Source of the DNA: Lantana camara
Taxonomy: Eukaryota; Streptophyta; Magnoliopsida; Lamiales; Verbenaceae
Length of the DNA: 64,000 nt
Direction of reading: 5' to 3'
Assembly (NCBI GenBank): GCA_037501455.1
Contig: CM074859.1
Span: 21,581,001 to 21,645,000 of the forward strand
How positions within the stretch are numbered: position 1 is the stretch's first letter; every line of letters begins with the position of its first letter. Below, in pieces: positions 10,507 through 22,017 of the stretch. The position numbers were made by a program, and so were the translations under genes. The notes under the pieces are model-generated. The model was not told the DNA's origin. It ran no database searches and saw nothing but the letters and a program-made list of their open reading frames with translations.

Positions 10507-10792
10507 AAACAAAATATTAAATCATTTTATTAACACTTAATTCTTGAAAAGTCCAGTTAAAATTAACTTTAATAAATTCATCTCCTTTATCAACGGCTTC
10601 TAACACAAATGATGGACGGGACCAGGTGGCGGAGTACTTCGCTCCACCACTTAATGTTGTGGTCCTTGCCAATTCTGTTTTTATAATTTTATAATATTAT
10701 ATAAATATGCATATGGATGATGGATTGTTCCATCTCTCTAATCAAAAGAGTTGACGGCCCAATTTAATATGATTTAAAGGCAAACAATAGGA
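10507..10792. other. Intergenic DNA after the orphan promoter
   Basis: No P450 sequence and no other recognisable gene between the promoter copy and the LINE tail. Confidence 0.5.
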
Positions 10793-10830
10793 TTCACTCT
10801 TAAACTCGGAACTCATCAAGAGATTGTGTC

Positions 10831-11094
10831 ATGGCGGGGCTTTTGTGTCTGCGTGAGGGACTGAGAATTGCATTGGAAAAGAGGTTCGAAAAGATTGAAG
10901 TGGAATGCGATTCAAAACTGGTTGTTGACATGATCAATAATGCGGCAATCGATGATCATCCGATGGGGCTGCTTATCGTTGATTGTCGAGCATTGATACA
11001 TAAACCATGGTGTTGCAAGTTGCGGCACATTCGAAAGGAAGGTAACGAGATGGCAGATCGTATTGCCAAACTGGGGCAAAGCATGTTAGAATAA
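10831..11094 (+). pseudogene. LINE RNase H domain, C-terminal half
   Basis: 87 codons remain open: LREGLRIALEKRFEKIEVECDS contains the Glu-helix neighbourhood and the ECDS strand with an active-site Asp. LIHKPWCCKLRHIRKEGN and EMADRIAKLG, with the final Asp, follow. This is the RVT_3 (RNase H-like) family that closes plant L1 ORF2. The N-terminal half with the DGS motif is absent, so it is a fragment. It is less damaged than the 5.7-10.1 kb copy. Confidence 0.8.
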
Positions 11095-11109
11095 AAGAAG
11101 TACTGGGTG

Positions 11110-11282
11110 AGTTAGAACTATGATTGTGTGAATAATTCTGTATTCATTGAATTGTGTAGGAAAGATTACAACCGACGTACAATATAAAGATACAAAGAGC
11201 TATAAACAAGGAAAGATATGTACAATCGTGATCCCACTAAATAAGGAATTAAATCCCAAATAATTAGCCATAATCTCTAACA
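11110..11282 (-). repeat. Copia 3' LTR
   Basis: 173 bp, matching 18157-18329 with a few substitutions. A purine tract (minus strand gcttgagggggag) lies directly before it. Confidence 0.9.
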
Positions 11283-11339
11283 CTCCCCCTCAAGCTGACT
11301 GTGGGGTCACACACATTCAGCTTGCTCAGAATGTCGGAG

Positions 11340-12829
11340 AACACTCTCTCAGTCACGGCTTTAGTGAGGATATCTGCCAACTAATCTTCCGATCGTACGA
11401 ACGGAAACGTCACTATCCCATCTTCGAGTTTTTCTTTGATAAAGTGTCGATCCACCTCAATGTGCTTTGTCCGGTCATGCTGAACCGGATTCTCTGAAAT
11501 GCTTATCGCTGCTTTATTATCGCACCATAATCGACACTTCTCCTTCACCGGAAACCCAAGTTCCTCAAGGAGCTTTAGTAACCATAAGACTTCTGCTAGT
11601 CCTCGTGCAATACCCCGAAACTCGGCCTCTGCACTTGAAAGAGCTACTACTTTCTGCTTCTTGCTTTTCCAAGTGACAAGGTTTCCTCCGACCATGGTAA
11701 AGTACCCTGACATGGAGCGCCGGTCATCTTGGCTTCGGGCCCAGTCTGCATCTGTGAAGGCCTCAATCGCGGGATCCCTACGCTTTTGGAACAACACTCC
11801 TCTCCTAGGGGTCCCTTTGAGATATCTAACAACCCGGAGTGCTGCTTCCATATGGTCACTTTGTGGTAGGTGCATGAATTGACTCAGCACCCCCACTGCA
11901 TAAGCAATGTCAGGCCTGGTATGGGATAAGTAGATCAATTTCCCAACGAGGTGCTGATACCGGGTTCGGTCAACCACTTCGGCATCCTCTTTGATCCTTA
12001 GCCCGTGATTCACAACAATCGGTGTTCCCGCTGGTTTGCTGTCAAGTAACCCTGTATCTGCCAATAGATCTAAAACATACTTCCGTTGGGAGATAAAGAT
12101 CCCTCGCTTTGACCTCATCACTTCAATTCCCAAGAAGTACTTTAAATCTCCTAAATCCTTCATTTCAAACTCCTGAAACAAGTTATTCCTCAACGCCTCA
12201 ATTTCCTTATGATCATCGCCGGTAATGATCATGTCGTCTACATAGATAATGAGGTACGCCACCAGCTCTCATCTTCTCTTCAGAAATAAGGTATGGTCGG
12301 AGTTGCTCTGTTTGAACCCATACTTCCTCATAGCAACAGTAAACCTTCCAAACCGCGCTCTCGGAGACTGCTTGAGCCCATACAGGGCTCTCTTTAACCT
12401 GCAAACTTCACCCACATGAAACTGCTCAGAAAAACCTGGCGGTGGTTCCATATAAACCTCCTCTTCTAACTCTCCATGTAAGAAGGCATTTTTCACATCA
12501 AACTGGTGTAAGTCGCATCCCCGATTAGCAGATATAGAAGAAAGCACTCGGATGGTATCAATCTTAGCAACCGGAGAGAAAGTCTCTGAATAGTCCACCC
12601 CATAAGTCTGTGTATATCCCTTTGCTACTAGTCTTGCCTTGTATCGTTCGATGGATCCATCAAATCGATGTTTAATAGTGAACACCCATCTGCATCCCAC
12701 TGGTTTCTTTACTGGTGGTAACCTGCATTTCTCCCAGGTCATGTTTCTCTCAAGAGCCACCATCTCTGTTTCCATGGCCAACTTCCATTCTGCCTTGTTC
12801 TGGGCCTCATCCACTGTTCTAGGGAGCAC
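11340..12829 (-). pseudogene. Copia reverse transcriptase and RNase H
   Basis: The RT starts with the Copia block KPVGCRWVFTIKHRFDGS, followed by RYKARLVAKGYTQTYGVDY, FDVKNAFLHGELEEEVYM and PPGFS...LYGLKQSPRA (12829-12269). After a frameshift around 12265 the catalytic YVDDMIITG follows, then the RNase H region with AFTDADWA, SSAEAEF, LWCDNKAA and HIEVDRHFIKEKL. A stop at about 11380 stands where the family has a Gln before LADILTK, and the frame continues past it to about 11340. The fold and catalytic residues are readable, but the frameshift and stop make it a pseudogene. Confidence 0.9.
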
Positions 12830-12964
12830 ATCAGCATAGACTGCAGCTGAGTGTGCTTTCGCAGCTTCTGTAAGCTTTGCCTGTTCATAACCCGCTACCG
12901 GATACTGAGATTTCTTTGGTTCATACTCCAGTTCATACCTCTTAGGCGGTACACCCCTAGTGCT

Positions 12965-14659
12965 TCAGGGTGGAAGAATATACCGACTGCCTTCCACAGA
13001 CTCCCCCTGAACCTGTATCTCCTGATCATATACCTCCTCAGAGTGCAGATTATCAGTAGTTCTAATAGTATCAGTATTATCGTAGGAGGAAGTTTTAAGT
13101 GTTACCTCAGGAATATTCAGTGGTTCAGATCCTGGGACTGGTGCTGATGCAGAGGGCTGCACTATGGGTGATGCTGGCTCGATGGTTCCGCCTACTGGGT
13201 CTTTTGGGTCTGGATCTAACACAGGGTATGACACCCAACTTAGAGGATCTACAGTCTGCTCCCCCTGACCACTAGGTTGGGTGTTATAAAAGAATTCAGT
13301 TGCAAGGAAGTTACAATTCATGGTGGTGTAAAGCCGGCGAGTGGACGGGTGATAGCAACGGTAACCCTTCTGATTAATCCCATACCCCACAAAGACACAC
13401 TTAACTGAACAGGGTTCGAACTTAGTACGTTCCTGTTTAGGGATATGAACAAACACAGAACACCCAAAGACTCGAGGCTGCAGGGTCAAAGGCGTCGGGA
13501 TACTAACATGCCGGGAAAGTTCCGAGAGAGGTGTTCTAAGATCAAGAATCTTAGTGGGAAGTCTATTAAGAAGGTAAACAACTGTGGCAATGGCCTCGGG
13601 CCAGAAAAACTTAGGAACACAAGCATCAAACATAAGAGCCCTAGTTATTTCAAGAATGATCCGATTTTTTCGTTCAGCGACACCGTTTTGTTCTGGAGTA
13701 TGAGCACAAGTGGTTTGATGGACTATCTCTTTTTCTGAAGCAAATTGTTTAAAGGTGGTATTAATATACTCCCCCCCATTGTCTGACCGAAGATCTGGAT
13801 TTGAGCATTAAATTGAGTTTGGACCATATTGTAAAAATCAACAAACTTAGAAAACACCTTCGATTTATTTTTCAAAAAATACACCGAAGTCATGCGTGAG
13901 CAATCATCAGCAAACAAAACAAAGAACCGAAACCCAGAGTTAGATCCCACATGTGGAGCTGGGCCCCAAACATCTGAATGAATAAGAGAAAAAACTTTAT
14001 TCCTACGAGTTCCAGAGTACTGATATGATTGTTTGTGACTTTTTGCAAGAATACAAGTCTTACAGGATAATTGACTCTTAGAAGGAAAAATATTTGGGAA
14101 AAGTAAATGCAAATATCCAGCTGACGGGTGACCTAACCGATGATGCCACAACCACTGTTGCCTCTCAACAGTCCCGTGAGCTAGCGTTGCAGTTCCGTTT
14201 TGAGCCACATCGTCCACATAGTACAACCCGCCACGCTCAGTGCCACGCCCAATCACTTTTCCCAACTGAATATCCTGCAAAAGACAAAAACCAAAATAGA
14301 TTACCACCACACAATTTAATTCTCGGGTAACATGACTAACTGACAACAATTTGTAGGATAGACTTGGAACATAGAGACAGTTTTTCAGAGAGAGAGAGAG
14401 ATATATCAATAGTTCCGATGCCTTGGACCGGTGATAGATCCCCGCTGGCTGACTGAATAGCTGGCTTTGTTGACTCTGATATGGTGGTGAAGTCATTTTG
14501 ATCATAAGTCATGGTATCGGTGGCCCCACAATCAATAATCCACCCGGTTCGCTTGGGTTCGTGGGTTAAAAGGGCAACCCCACATTTTAAGGGACCAATC
14601 TGCACATTATTATTAATTGGGGGACCAATCTGTACATTACTATTAATTGGGGGGGACAA
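12965..14659 (-). pseudogene. Copia protease, GAG-pre-integrase and integrase
   Basis: The protease start GWIIDCGATDTMT (about 14570) has Cys where the family usually has Ser after the catalytic Asp. After a frameshift near 14400 come the pre-integrase histidines in WLWHHRLGHPSAGYL, the Cys pair CKTCILAK, and the integrase core with SLIHSDVWGPAPH and FVLFADDCSR. A second shift near 13730 precedes the C-terminal part with PKFFWPEAIATVVYLLNRLPTK and FGCSVFVHIP (13633-12965). Confidence 0.85.
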
Positions 14660-15584
14660 TCAGCACATTATCACTTAAAGAAGGCCCAATCTGCACGGAG
14701 TTAAGACTTGGGGAACTCATCTGAAAATTTTCAAAAGTTGGGGGACCGAATTGAAAAGTATTATTTAATGAGGGTTGGGGTTGCAAACTCCCAACCCTAA
14801 TACCTTGATTATCGGTTGCTGCCTTCCATTTTTGAGAGAGATCTGCCGCTGCACTCCTTTCTTCTTCTAAATTTCCTGCTATTGCCGACTGTTGCCCCGC
14901 CGACGGTGGTCGCGTCCGTGTGGTGGACGGCGGAAATGGATTCATCACTAGCAACCTCTATTTCCCCGATCCGAAACCATCTTGTTGTTGCACAGATCCG
15001 GGACCAATCCTCATCGCCTCAAACCCCGGCGGCTCTGGTCTCGCCGCCGGTGGTAGCCGCTGTCTCGGACCAAGAGCAGGTGGCATTGGTCTCGCCACCT
15101 GCATCACGAAGGCGAACCCAATTTCTTCATCTCCTTCTCCGGCTTCCTGTTCGTCTGTGGTGGTGGTGGTCATGGCGGCACTTTTGATGCTGCCGCCGCC
15201 ATCTCGCCGTGGTTTCCCGAAGGTCGCCGCTTGGCTTTTGCTCCGCCAACCTTCAGGGAACCCGATTAGTTCGTAGCACTGTTCCTTTGTGTGGTTGGGT
15301 TTGCCACAGTGAGAGCATGTTGTTTGTCCGCCGTCGCGTTGTGAAGATTCGAACTCCGTTGGTCGCCGATCTGAGCGCGGCTTGGTGGTGGCTCCGCGTC
15401 CATTATTCCCTGACTGACTTCGCCCAAGAAAACCAGCCCCAATTCCGGCCGATGATGACTTTTCTGAGGCCATAATATTCCTTCGATCCCTCTCTTTTTG
15501 GATTATACCGTATGTACTTTCAACTGTAGGCAACGGTGTAGTCCGTAGGATATCCCGCCGATCAGAATCGAACTCCTCCAACAT
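14643..15584 (-). pseudogene. Copia gag C-terminal part with zinc knuckle
   Basis: After the solo-LTR insertion the gag frame continues with MLEEFDSDRRDILRTTPLPT, then a Ser/Gly-rich stretch and the CCHC knuckle CSHCGKPNHTKEQC (about 15300-15260) that binds RNA. The C-terminal half is Pro/Gly-rich. Confidence 0.8.
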
Positions 15585-15641
15585 CCCTTGGAGAAATTGG
15601 TACAGTTTGTTCTCTTGTCGGAGTCGATTGAAGGTGGCAAT

Positions 15642-17552
15642 TGTTGGAAAAAACGAATCAGAAAGCAGCGGAATTTAAAAAATTTTCCCAACAAAAGGAC
15701 CTTGGACTCGCAATCGTGTATCCAAATTCGTAGAGTTAAGAAACTTACTTTTCTTTTATTCTTTCTTGAAGCGTTTCAAGCCACCCAAGAACGCTCTTCT
15801 CGCGGCTTAATCCCATCTCCTTGGTAAAGCTCGAATCTTTAAACTTCTAACTTGAAGCTCTCTAGAGATAGTCCACCAACTTGATCACAATCTAACTAGT
15901 AAGGATGCTAGTTCTCTAATTAGTGTTTAGGCTTAACCTAGGGTTTTGTTTATCTTGGAGAAAGGATGGTGTTCAACACATGAACCAAAAGAATTGCCAA
16001 TTGGCTCTAAGGGGAGCTCGAGCTCCCCTATTTATATTAAGGGGAGGATCGAAAATCCTAGTCCTTATGGGCTAGGGTTTTGGTCTCTCTCTCCTATTAC
16101 TTGATCATCAAGTAATTTTGACTTTGACTTTGAATTCAAATTCAAATCAACTTTCAAGAGAGCTAAAAATATCCAAACTATTTTTGGATAATTTTATACT
16201 TTATTTATTTAAAATAAATAACTTATTTTATCTAATTAACTAGATTATTTTTCTCCAAAATAAGACTTTCTTTTTAATTCAAAATTAAACCAAAGTCTAT
16301 TAAATAATTAACAACTTAATTATTTAATATTCAATTAAATAGTCACGTGTGGCACACGTGTCACAATGACACGTGTCCAGTCACGTGAAACCACACGTGT
16401 GGAACCCTTTAGGCCCGATTAACTCGTTTAATCATTTTTAAGCCTCAACTCATGTAACCAAGTTGTTATGTGTGACCCTCTAGGTTCTCAATTCAATTAG
16501 CAGTGACCCTAATTAATTAATTAATTCACTAATTAATTAATCAGTCCACAGATTAAACGACCATAGTCTAACAACAGGTGTTTAACCCCTAGCTGAATTG
16601 GAATGTTCGGATTCGACATAACCTTTAAGTCATTGATTCATGTGAGATACAATCCTCCTACTTACTATCTCTCAACCAAGATCTAGGGCAAGGGAATAAT
16701 CAGAACCCTAATAATCCGGTCTTAAAGCTAAGTGCATTTCATATCCATTTGATCTCAATCCAAGAAACCCTTTTCTTGATATCTTGATCTACTGCCTTGG
16801 CCAAGGACTCCATATGGCATATGAATGACTTACACAATAAGAGATCACCTTGCAAATGCAAGTGTAGGTCCTTTCTTGATTCTCATTCACTTTCATGAAT
16901 AACTTGTGCAGCCCCAGCATAAGCCTTGAATCAGTTGTCTAAGGCGACACCCTTTAAAGCTTATACCTAAGACTACAGAGTTAACTCACAAAGTGACAAG
17001 GAACCTCAAGTCTTAAGGATCAATTAATCACATCAATGACTCGTGAGATATTTCCTAATCTGGAAGTTTCCATTTCCTGAAATAGAAACTTCCTTTCCCA
17101 TTTAGGAATGTTCTCACACGGGGCACCTCAGTGAACTTACTTATTAAAGTAAGCACCCTCATGTATCACACACGTATCAACTATACACTTTGCACCTCCA
17201 TGAAACAAGGTGGTCCTTCTTAAGGGCGTGATCCCACAAACAAGCCTTAGAGGAGTCAGGTTGACACTCCCACTGTCGGTAGGACTCATCGGCTTGGAGT
17301 ATTTTACTGATCATGACTTATGTGATATAGGGCTCGTTTCATGAACCATTTCACCTAAATGGTAGAGTCCTAAAGTCATCAGGATTAGGGGAGTTCTCAT
17401 ACATGTACAGATAAAGTAAACGCATGCCAAACAAGAGCATATAAAAATGTGTTGCCTCAATTCGTTATTTCATTCAAAGATTGTCTGTGATTACAATAAG
17501 GAAAAGCACAAAGAGGATATACAATCGGCTTTCTAGGGAACTATTCCTAACA
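15642..17552 (-). mobile_element. Solo LTR, family S1, copy A
   Basis: 1911 bp starting TGTTGG and ending CTAACA, inserted in the Copia gag and flanked by gcaat and acaat (one mismatch). It matches the 23724-25669 element over its full length. No coding frame is present. On the minus strand it begins TGTTAGGAATAG, a start seen in plant Copia LTRs, so minus orientation is likely. It holds five CACGTG motifs at 16344-16399. Confidence 0.85.
16344..16399. promoter_or_regulatory. Cluster of five CACGTG (G-box) motifs
   Basis: Five CACGTG hexamers within 56 bp in solo LTR copy A, mostly in the wider context acacgtgt. This hexamer is the core bound by plant bZIP and bHLH factors; activity here is an inference. 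Confidence 0.6.
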
Positions 17553-18091
17553 ACAATATCTTCCGGGCTGTTCATAGGATTGGGCTGGCGAAGTTCGATT
17601 TCTCTCCACAACTTCTGAAGATTGCTATAAAATGCTTCAAGGGTATCGTTTCCTTGTTTCAAACTATTGGCTTTAACTGTAAGATCGAAAAATTGAATTC
17701 CATCTACTTGCTGGCTGTACGTGGCTTTCAACCCTTCCCAGAGATCTTTTGCAGTTGGATATTCTGCGAAGTTACTCACCATATCGGGTTCCATGTTGTC
17801 TAGTAGCCAGGAGCAAACTATGAGATCCTTTTGCTCCCATCTCGATTGATCAGGGGTACCCTATTGTGGCGGCGCCGGAACGCCGGTGATATGTCCGAGC
17901 TTCCCCCGCCCACCGATGGCGATCTTCATAAGTCTTGCCTAAAGGGAGTAATTGTTTTGATTCAATTTCGTTGCTATTGAAATTGATGTTGTAGGCTGAT
18001 ATTGGTTCTGTTTCTGTAGGAGCATGGCTATCTGATCCGCCATGGTCCCACCTTCGACAGAGATGTCGGAGGTTACACTAGGTTCTGTCAT
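17474..18091 (-). pseudogene. Copia gag N-terminal part (UBN2-like)
   Basis: Translation can begin at the ATG at 18091 in the context gccaccatga, 65 bp after the LTR. Recognisable gag blocks follow: TKLNQNNYSLWARLMKIAI, then one in-frame stop near 17862, then CSWLLDNMEPDMV, AKDLWEGLKATYSQ and DTLEAFYSNLQKLWREIE. This is the UBN2-type Copia capsid domain. The frame is interrupted at 17552 by solo LTR A and resumes at 15641. Confidence 0.8.
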
Positions 18092-18144
18092 GGTGGCAGA
18101 TGATGAGCCCGGAGAATCATCTGATGGCTATGAACAATAAACGT

Positions 18145-18156
18145 GCTCTGATGCCA
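18145..18156 (-). promoter_or_regulatory. Copia primer-binding site (initiator Met-tRNA)
   Basis: The minus strand reads TGGCATCAGAGC directly next to the 5' LTR. One base differs from TGGTATCAGAGC, the complement of the plant initiator tRNA-Met 3' end. Confidence 0.85.
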
Positions 18157-18329
18157 AGTTAGAACTATGATTGTGTGAATAATTCTGTATTCATTGAATT
18201 GTGTAAGAAAGATTACAACAGACGTACAATATAAAGATACAAAGAGCTATAAACAAGGAAAGATATGTACAATCGTGATCCCACTAAATAAGGAATTAAA
18301 TCCGATATAATTAGCCATAATCTCCAACA
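18157..18329 (-). repeat. Copia 5' LTR
   Basis: 173 bp, the partner of 11110-11282. Confidence 0.9.
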
Positions 18330-18414
18330 GGGAGTGTCAGTTTGAAGAAATCTAGTGTTCTCCTTTGAGGTGTTTTTAACCCTTGTTGATGTACCATAAA
18401 AAAAAAAAAAAAAA

Positions 18415-18775
18415 GGACACAGGAAGCCGACATTAGGAGGTGGCCGCCGGACTTTAATAAAGTTCAAATTCAAACTATAGGACACAATAAGCAAACAATA
18501 GGAAGTAGCCGGACTCAGGAGAGCTCTTATAAAGATAAATTACGATTAAAAGACTATTTCTCAACATAGGAACGAATAATTTGATTAAAAAAACGGGTTA
18601 TACACCTAAGGTAAGAGATTTGATTACTCATCACTTTGTGGGTTCACTTTAAATGTTTCTAATACATTCGAAGTTGGCTACTGATAGTAAAAAAAAAAAC
18701 AAAATGGCTTGAAAAACCAACTCCATCTTTTACTTTTTTATTTTATTTACTATCAAGATATGTGTACTTTTCATG
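18415..18775. other. Intergenic DNA
   Basis: No gene. Two related blocks built on ggacaca and ccggac occur at about 18415-18452 and 18480-18515, an imperfect local duplication after the LINE poly(A). Confidence 0.45.
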
Positions 18776-18875
18776 CCAACAGGGTTGGTCCAAGTGTTAA
18801 TGAGTTCATTCTTCAGGATAAAGTCTCGGGATTCGAATCATATTTGAGTGTGCGTGAGTAGAAAAAACAAAAAAA
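18776..18875 (+). mobile_element. tRNA-derived SINE
   Basis: About 100 bp bounded by a 14-bp direct repeat, gtgYacttttcatg, at 18762-18775 and 18876-18889 (one mismatch). Near the 5' end tggtccaagtg fits the RNA polymerase III A box (TRGYNNARNNG) exactly. About 40 bp on, gattcgaatca fits the B box with small deviations. The 3' end is A-rich. Size, internal promoter, A-rich tail and target duplication are those of a plant SINE. Confidence 0.85.
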
Positions 18876-19083
18876 GTGCACTTTTCATGTTAGCCCTTTA
18901 TCAGTCAAAATAAGGTGCAATAGAGTCTTCAAGAAATATAAAAGTCCTTTTTGGAGTTTGATGGAAAAGAACTCTGTGAACAAGCTTTGATGCATTTTCA
19001 GTTAATCGAATTTTACTCAATTTAATTGAATTCAAGAGCTCATAAATCAAGTGGCAATAAGAAGGTGTTTTGCAAATTAAAAG

Positions 19084-19942
19084 TGATGAGACACAAAACC
19101 TCGCTCGGATCAGAGCCGTCCACGTGTCGCTATCTATTGACCTAAAACTTACACGCTCGCATTAACGGGCTCGCGTGCCTACCCAGCCCATTCACTTGAT
19201 GACTAGTCCAGGTCTACGTGCCTCGGCCCACTATTCAAACGGGGGATTCAGGCTAGAGAACCCAGCGCTCGTGATACGGTCCTCTCATGGGCTATCCTCC
19301 CAGGGAAGCGTCCCACGAGGGCACGTTCTACCTTGCACTCGGTTATCCAACGCTCGTTGGTCATTAGTCACAGGGGACCCCCTCGTGCATCCCTTCGAGC
19401 GTCACCCACGCTCGAATATTGTCAACCCCTATTAAGGCGTCCGTACGCCTGCAGGACAGGGTTTGAGCTTCCCAGCGCTCAACGCTCCCCAACAACCTCT
19501 GACACTATGGCAGTGCGCACCTCGTACCTGGCACGCCGCTTGCTTTTCAGAGCCGTCACTCTAATGCCCTCACAGGCCGCCACGTGTTAGGGCAACACAG
19601 GTTTGTGACCACACGGTCAAATTACCCAATCTGCCCTCACCGTTAACCTATAAATAGGGGGAAACACATGCTTTCTTCCTCAAGTCATCTTCTCCATCAA
19701 AACACACATTGAACTGGTATATTCCTCCATTAATCTGCATCTTCCCAAGCTACATACTACCTTCAACACAGTTGCATCACCACCGTATTTTTTACACTCT
19801 TGGTGTTATCCTAGCTGGAAGAACCCACGCTCAAAAGGAAACCCATTTCCTGAGGCTCCCACGCCTGTGATGGTCTTTCCCTTTTCATACAAATATTGAA
19901 AGTGTTGTTGCATTTTAGGAAGCTCCGATTCCTGCACCATCA
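19084..19942 (+). repeat. Gypsy 1 5' LTR
   Basis: Begins TGATGAGACAC and ends CACCATCA. A promoter-like TATA (cctataaatag) lies near 19649, about 290 bp before the LTR end. Several cgctcg words recur throughout. Confidence 0.95.
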
Positions 19943-19965
19943 TTTTTTGGCGCCGTCTGTGGGAA
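19943..19965 (+). promoter_or_regulatory. Gypsy 1 primer-binding site region
   Basis: The sequence tttggcgccgtctgtggg directly follows the LTR. This is the usual start of Tat/Athila-type internal regions. Copy 2 has the same motif. Confidence 0.8.
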
Positions 19966-20046
19966 ATCCATCGCCATCTTCAGCTCCATCTTCATCAGTT
20001 TCTTCCCTTGAAAGCTAGTTGAAAAGTAACACCAGCGGCATTCACT

Positions 20047-21998
20047 ATGGTAACTGCAACAAGGTTAGGCACGGTGGACAAGAGGGGAGCTCTTCCTCCC
20101 GTTAATGAGGAAAACGTCGAAAACCCTACCCCCGCCGGAGGTACGCCCCCACCAATCGCCGGAGACACAGAGGCAGCTGCTGCAACACTCCCTCCAGGCA
20201 GAAATGAGGCTGGCTCCATTCCTCCTCCTCCTACCTTCAGGCCCAATGCTCCAACCTCCCATCCCGGCATGTATTCCATGGCCATGCCCCCGCAGGGATA
20301 CGCTTATTTGCAGCCTGGGATGGTGCCCGGGATGGTGCCTATGGTCCAACCCTACCAGGTAGGAACGCTGAATCTCCCATTGTCGCTACCTAGGGAGATA
20401 CAAGGGGTGGAAATGCCCCAGATTACTACTCAGCAACTCCATGCGCTCTATGCACAATACGAGGGTCAGGCGGTCCAGAACGCTTGGGAACACTTCACTG
20501 CGGCCTATTTCCCTTCACAAGCTGGCGCTCGAATGGCCCCACCCCTTGGAGGGCTCCCGGCTCACCCACTGACAATGGCACAAAATGCGTTGAGGGCCCA
20601 GCAACCTCCCCCACCACCTATCCAGGAAAATGAGGTTCCCCCGAGGGCCCGACAAGAGCAACAGCCCGATGGAAATGAGAGGGCCGGGGATAATGAAGAA
20701 GTTCAATCAAGGGCCACGAAAAGAGCAAGCCGCAGGAACATCGGTGACCCTCAACTCGCCGCAGTACAAGATCAGCTTAAGGGGCTCCAGAATGTGGTGG
20801 AGCAGCTCTCTCGAGCAAGGTCTCAAGTCCCCCGCGATGGGGGCGAGAGGTCAAGGGCCAGAGACGCTCGCAGACCACGTAGCCCAATTTCTCGCCGCCG
20901 AAGGGAAGCTAGCTATAAGGATCCGGAGGACAGGGATTACAGAATCGTGATGGGCGATTCCCCCCTCATCGAGGAGATACTGATGACCCGTGCAGGGAAG
21001 GGAAAAATCCCCATGTCCGTCAACAGATATGATGGGACCACTGATCCAGCCGAACATCTGGATCACTTTGTGCACCTGATGCATTTATACGATCACCCGA
21101 GCAACTATTGGGCCAAGGTATTTGTCACTTCCCTCGTGAGAATGGCCCAGGACTGGTACAAGAAGCTTCCTCCATGCTCAATCCGAGGGTACCATGATCT
21201 GACAGATGCCTTTGTAAGCCACTTCAATTCCTTGAAGGCACCGGCCCCAGCCGCAACAACTCTCTGCAGCTTGGTCCAGGGGCCGAACGAGACGCTCCGA
21301 TCCTTCATGGGGAGGTTCAACAAGGAAATCTTGTTAGTAGAGAAGCCCTCGATGGATTTCTTGAGACACGTTCTTTTTGGAGCCATCAACATGAAGCACT
21401 ATGTCAGCAAAGAATTCGTGGCGGAAGTGGCCAAGAAGAAACCGTGCTCGTTGATGGAGATCAGAGACATAGCTGACTTATTTTTCACCCTCGAGGATAT
21501 GTACACAGCGAGGGATCAGAAAATGGCAAACGCCCCTCGCCCCATCAAAGCCCCCGAGGATAGAGGAGAAGCCAACAGGGGCCGACTTCGTAGCCCTATT
21601 TCCGCTCGTCGAAATTCCTCTCCCCCACATAAGTTTGAGCGCATTCCCCTCAACCGCCCAATTGCTGAGGTATATTCCATGGCGGATAAGAAACTCTTCA
21701 AGAGACCGCCAAAATTGAGAGAAACAGAGGCCTAAAAGCGCTCGGGAAAGTACTGCGCTTTCCACAAGCAGAAAGGGCACGACACCAACGAGTGTCGTCA
21801 GCTTGAGGGTGAGATTCAGAGGCTCATCGCTGGAGGGCACCTCAAGGAATTCGTGAAGGTGTTGGAGAGGTATGATGAACATTGCACTGAGCGAGCGCGT
21901 GCCAGAGAAAGAAGCCGTTCACGCTCGCGGAGTCCACGCCACCATCAGACAGAGCCAAGTGACCGTGGTAAAGGGAAAGCCACAGACATGAAAAACTA
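20047..21998 (+). pseudogene. Gypsy 1 gag polyprotein
   Basis: 562 codons are open from the ATG at 20047 to a TAA at 21733. The same frame then continues to a TAG near 21998, so the first stop is a mutation inside gag. Residues 1-190 are Pro/Gly-rich. Residues about 290-450 hold the retrotransposon gag (capsid) domain with RYDGTTDPAEHLDHFVHLMH, VRMAQDWYKKLP and ETLRSFMGRFNKEIL. After the stop comes the zinc-knuckle variant YCAFHKQKGHDTNEC, with His in place of the second Cys as is usual in the Tat lineage, followed by an Arg/Ser-rich tail. It would form the virus-like particle and bind RNA. Confidence 0.9.
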
Positions 21999-22017
21999 GC
22001 CCTTCGCGGTCATCCAC

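Larger units (their letters stand above)
11110..18329 (-). mobile_element. Ty1/Copia retrotransposon, decayed
   Basis: Two 173-bp LTRs (11110-11282 and 18157-18329) bound a minus-strand gag-pol. Flanking pentamers are gggtg and gggag, a target duplication with one mismatch. A Met-tRNA-type primer-binding site abuts the 18157 LTR and a purine tract abuts the other, fixing the orientation. Domain order on the minus strand is gag (UBN2-like), zinc knuckle, protease, GAG-pre-integrase, integrase core, RT and RNase H, as expected for Copia. A 1.9 kb solo LTR (15642-17552) sits in gag. Many stops and frameshifts show the copy is inactive. Confidence 0.9.
10793..18414 (+). mobile_element. Second 5'-truncated LINE, split by a Copia element
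   Basis: The left part (to 11109) carries the C-terminal half of the RNase H domain. The right part (18330-18414) carries the 3' UTR and a poly(A) at 18398-18414. Between them lies the Copia element 11110-18329 with near-perfect target duplication. The start at 10793 is a guess: gcaaacaatagga occurs at 10780-10792 and again at 18491-18503, but the second copy lies 76 bp past the poly(A), so it may not be the true target duplication. Confidence 0.65.

Noticed and set aside
16344..16399. CRISPR-like short repeat array
   Set aside because: The repeated CACGTG words have no regular spacer structure; this is a plant LTR with G-boxes.
19175..19590. Open frames of about 85 codons inside both Gypsy 1 LTRs
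   Set aside because: They are conserved only because the LTRs are near-identical, and they lie in promoter sequence with no motif.
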